DNA of 5,218 nucleotides from assembly GCA_964635965.1 (NCBI GenBank), contig CAZWQX010000202.1:1-5218 (forward strand), in the 5' to 3' direction. Below, piece by piece: positions 4,624 to 5,218 of the stretch (position 1 is the first letter of the stretch; the number at the start of each line of letters is the position of its first letter). This DNA is from JAKVAV01 sp964635965. GTDB taxonomy: Bacteria > Bacteroidota > Bacteroidia > Flavobacteriales_D > Cryomorphaceae. A model generated the notes under the pieces. That model did not search any database. It had not been told where the DNA came from and worked only from the letters and a program-made list of their open reading frames with translations. The position numbers and the translations under genes were made by a program.

Positions 4624-5218
4624 CTAGTTTGACTTGACGAACTTTTCTTGGATAATTTCTTGATCTGTTGTCAATCTATACAGGTAAACGCCATTGCGAA
4701 GATGAGAGGTGTCGTACGCAATATTCCTGCTCTCATTGGCTGTTAAATCACCTGCGAAAAGAACATCCACGATTCGTCCGGTTAAATCGATAATCTCTAG
4801 GGTAGTTTTCCCGTCTTGTGAAACTTGAAAGTTCACGTTCGTAGGTCCATTCGAAGGATTTGGAGAAACCTCAATTACCGAACCAGGATAGATAAAGAAA
4901 CGATAGGGAGTATAGTTTCCAGCAACCAAGGGGTTCAAGGAACACCCACAAGCGACACGCCACTGATAGGCTAATCCGGGACTAAAGAAATTGGAAGGGG
5001 CAGTAAACTGTGAAAAGTTCCCCCCGATAAGCGTTCTCACCTGCAAAGGACCGCCACCAGCAGGTTTTCCCTGAATTCTGCAGCCAAGAGCTTCAATAGG
5101 AGCATCCCAAGTGAATCGAACTTTTCCGTTAGTCAGGAACTCCTCACTCATGCTCATGGGATCAACTAGCGGAAAAGGATTTGAACAAACAGGTTCGCCC
5201 TCACAAAGACAGTCAGGA
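4624..5218 (-). CDS. T9SS sorting-domain protein, C-terminal part only (5' end outside window)
   Basis: A minus-strand frame is open from the right edge to TAG at 4624-4626 and encodes the last 197 residues of a protein. An internal ATG at 5157 is not the likely start: the frame continues upstream to the edge, and the paralogous gene has matching sequence around this point inside a much longer protein. The visible beginning is cysteine-containing (PDCLCEGEPVC). Residues 26-110 form a fibronectin-III-like module with LGC (C46) and CGC (C90, C92). Residues 113-197 are a type A T9SS sorting domain (SPNPS, DTSHLRNGVYLYRL, QEKFVKSN). From residue 22 on, it aligns ungapped to residues 425-600 of the 2639-4441 product with about 52% identity. 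The N-terminal cargo domain is not visible, so the function beyond T9SS-dependent export is unknown. Confidence 0.92.
   Translation of the reverse strand, partial: PDCLCEGEPVCSNPFPLVDPMSMSEEFLTNGKVRFTWDAPIEALGCRIQGKPAGGGPLQVRTLIGGNFSQFTAPSNFFSPGLAYQWRVACGCSLNPLVAGNYTPYRFFIYPGSVIEVSPNPSNGPTNVNFQVSQDGKTTLEIIDLTGRIVDVLFAGDLTANESRNIAYDTSHLRNGVYLYRLTTDQEIIQEKFVKSN

Noticed and set aside
4624..5157. A complete 177-residue gene starting at ATG 5157
   Set aside because: The frame stays open to the window edge, and the paralog has aligned sequence inside a much longer protein. A T9SS cargo also needs a signal peptide, and none follows this ATG.

Overview
The window looks like chromosome of a member of the Bacteroidota, probably a marine or environmental flavobacterium-like lineage. 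The evidence is two proteins ending in a type IX secretion (T9SS) C-terminal sorting domain, two lipoproteins whose lipid-anchored cysteine is followed by an acidic, surface-export-like stretch, start codons without a Shine-Dalgarno sequence, and TAnnTTTG promoter-like boxes. Every clear gene encodes a predicted secreted or surface-exposed protein. There is no metabolic, informational, RNA, CRISPR or mobile-element gene.

Layout. (1) Positions 1-1471, minus strand: the N-terminal 490 residues of a large lipoprotein whose 3' end lies outside the window. It has an acidic stretch after the lipid cysteine, carboxypeptidase-regulatory-like and Ig-like beta domains, and the first blade of a likely PQQ-type beta-propeller. 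(2) Positions 1472-1857: a 386-bp divergent intergenic region. It holds three small dyad or stem-loop elements, two promoter-like boxes facing right, and a 56-codon minus-strand open frame with a coding-like base pattern but no ATG near its beginning, possibly a gene remnant. (3) Positions 1858-2601, plus strand: a complete lipoprotein with a 14-cysteine, EGF-like N-terminal region and an unrecognised beta-rich C-terminal domain. (4) Positions 2639-4441, minus strand, convergent with the previous gene: a complete 600-residue protein with a signal peptide, seven FG-GAP repeats (period exactly 56 residues except blade 2), a cysteine-containing fibronectin-III-like module and a T9SS sorting domain. 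(5) Positions 4624-5218, minus strand: the C-terminal end of a second T9SS cargo. Its last 176 residues align without gaps to the end of gene 4, at about 52% identity by my count.

How they may work together. All four products are predicted to reach the cell exterior, two by the lipoprotein route and two through T9SS. Genes 4 and 5 share a C-terminal cassette that probably arose by duplication, with different N-terminal cargo attached. Roles in adhesion, calcium-dependent surface interaction or matrix binding are plausible from the folds but are inference. I did not find a convincing new biological system. The most unusual items are the EGF-like surface lipoprotein, the very regular propeller with one shortened blade, the shared cassette, and the possible remnant frame with its associated hairpin.
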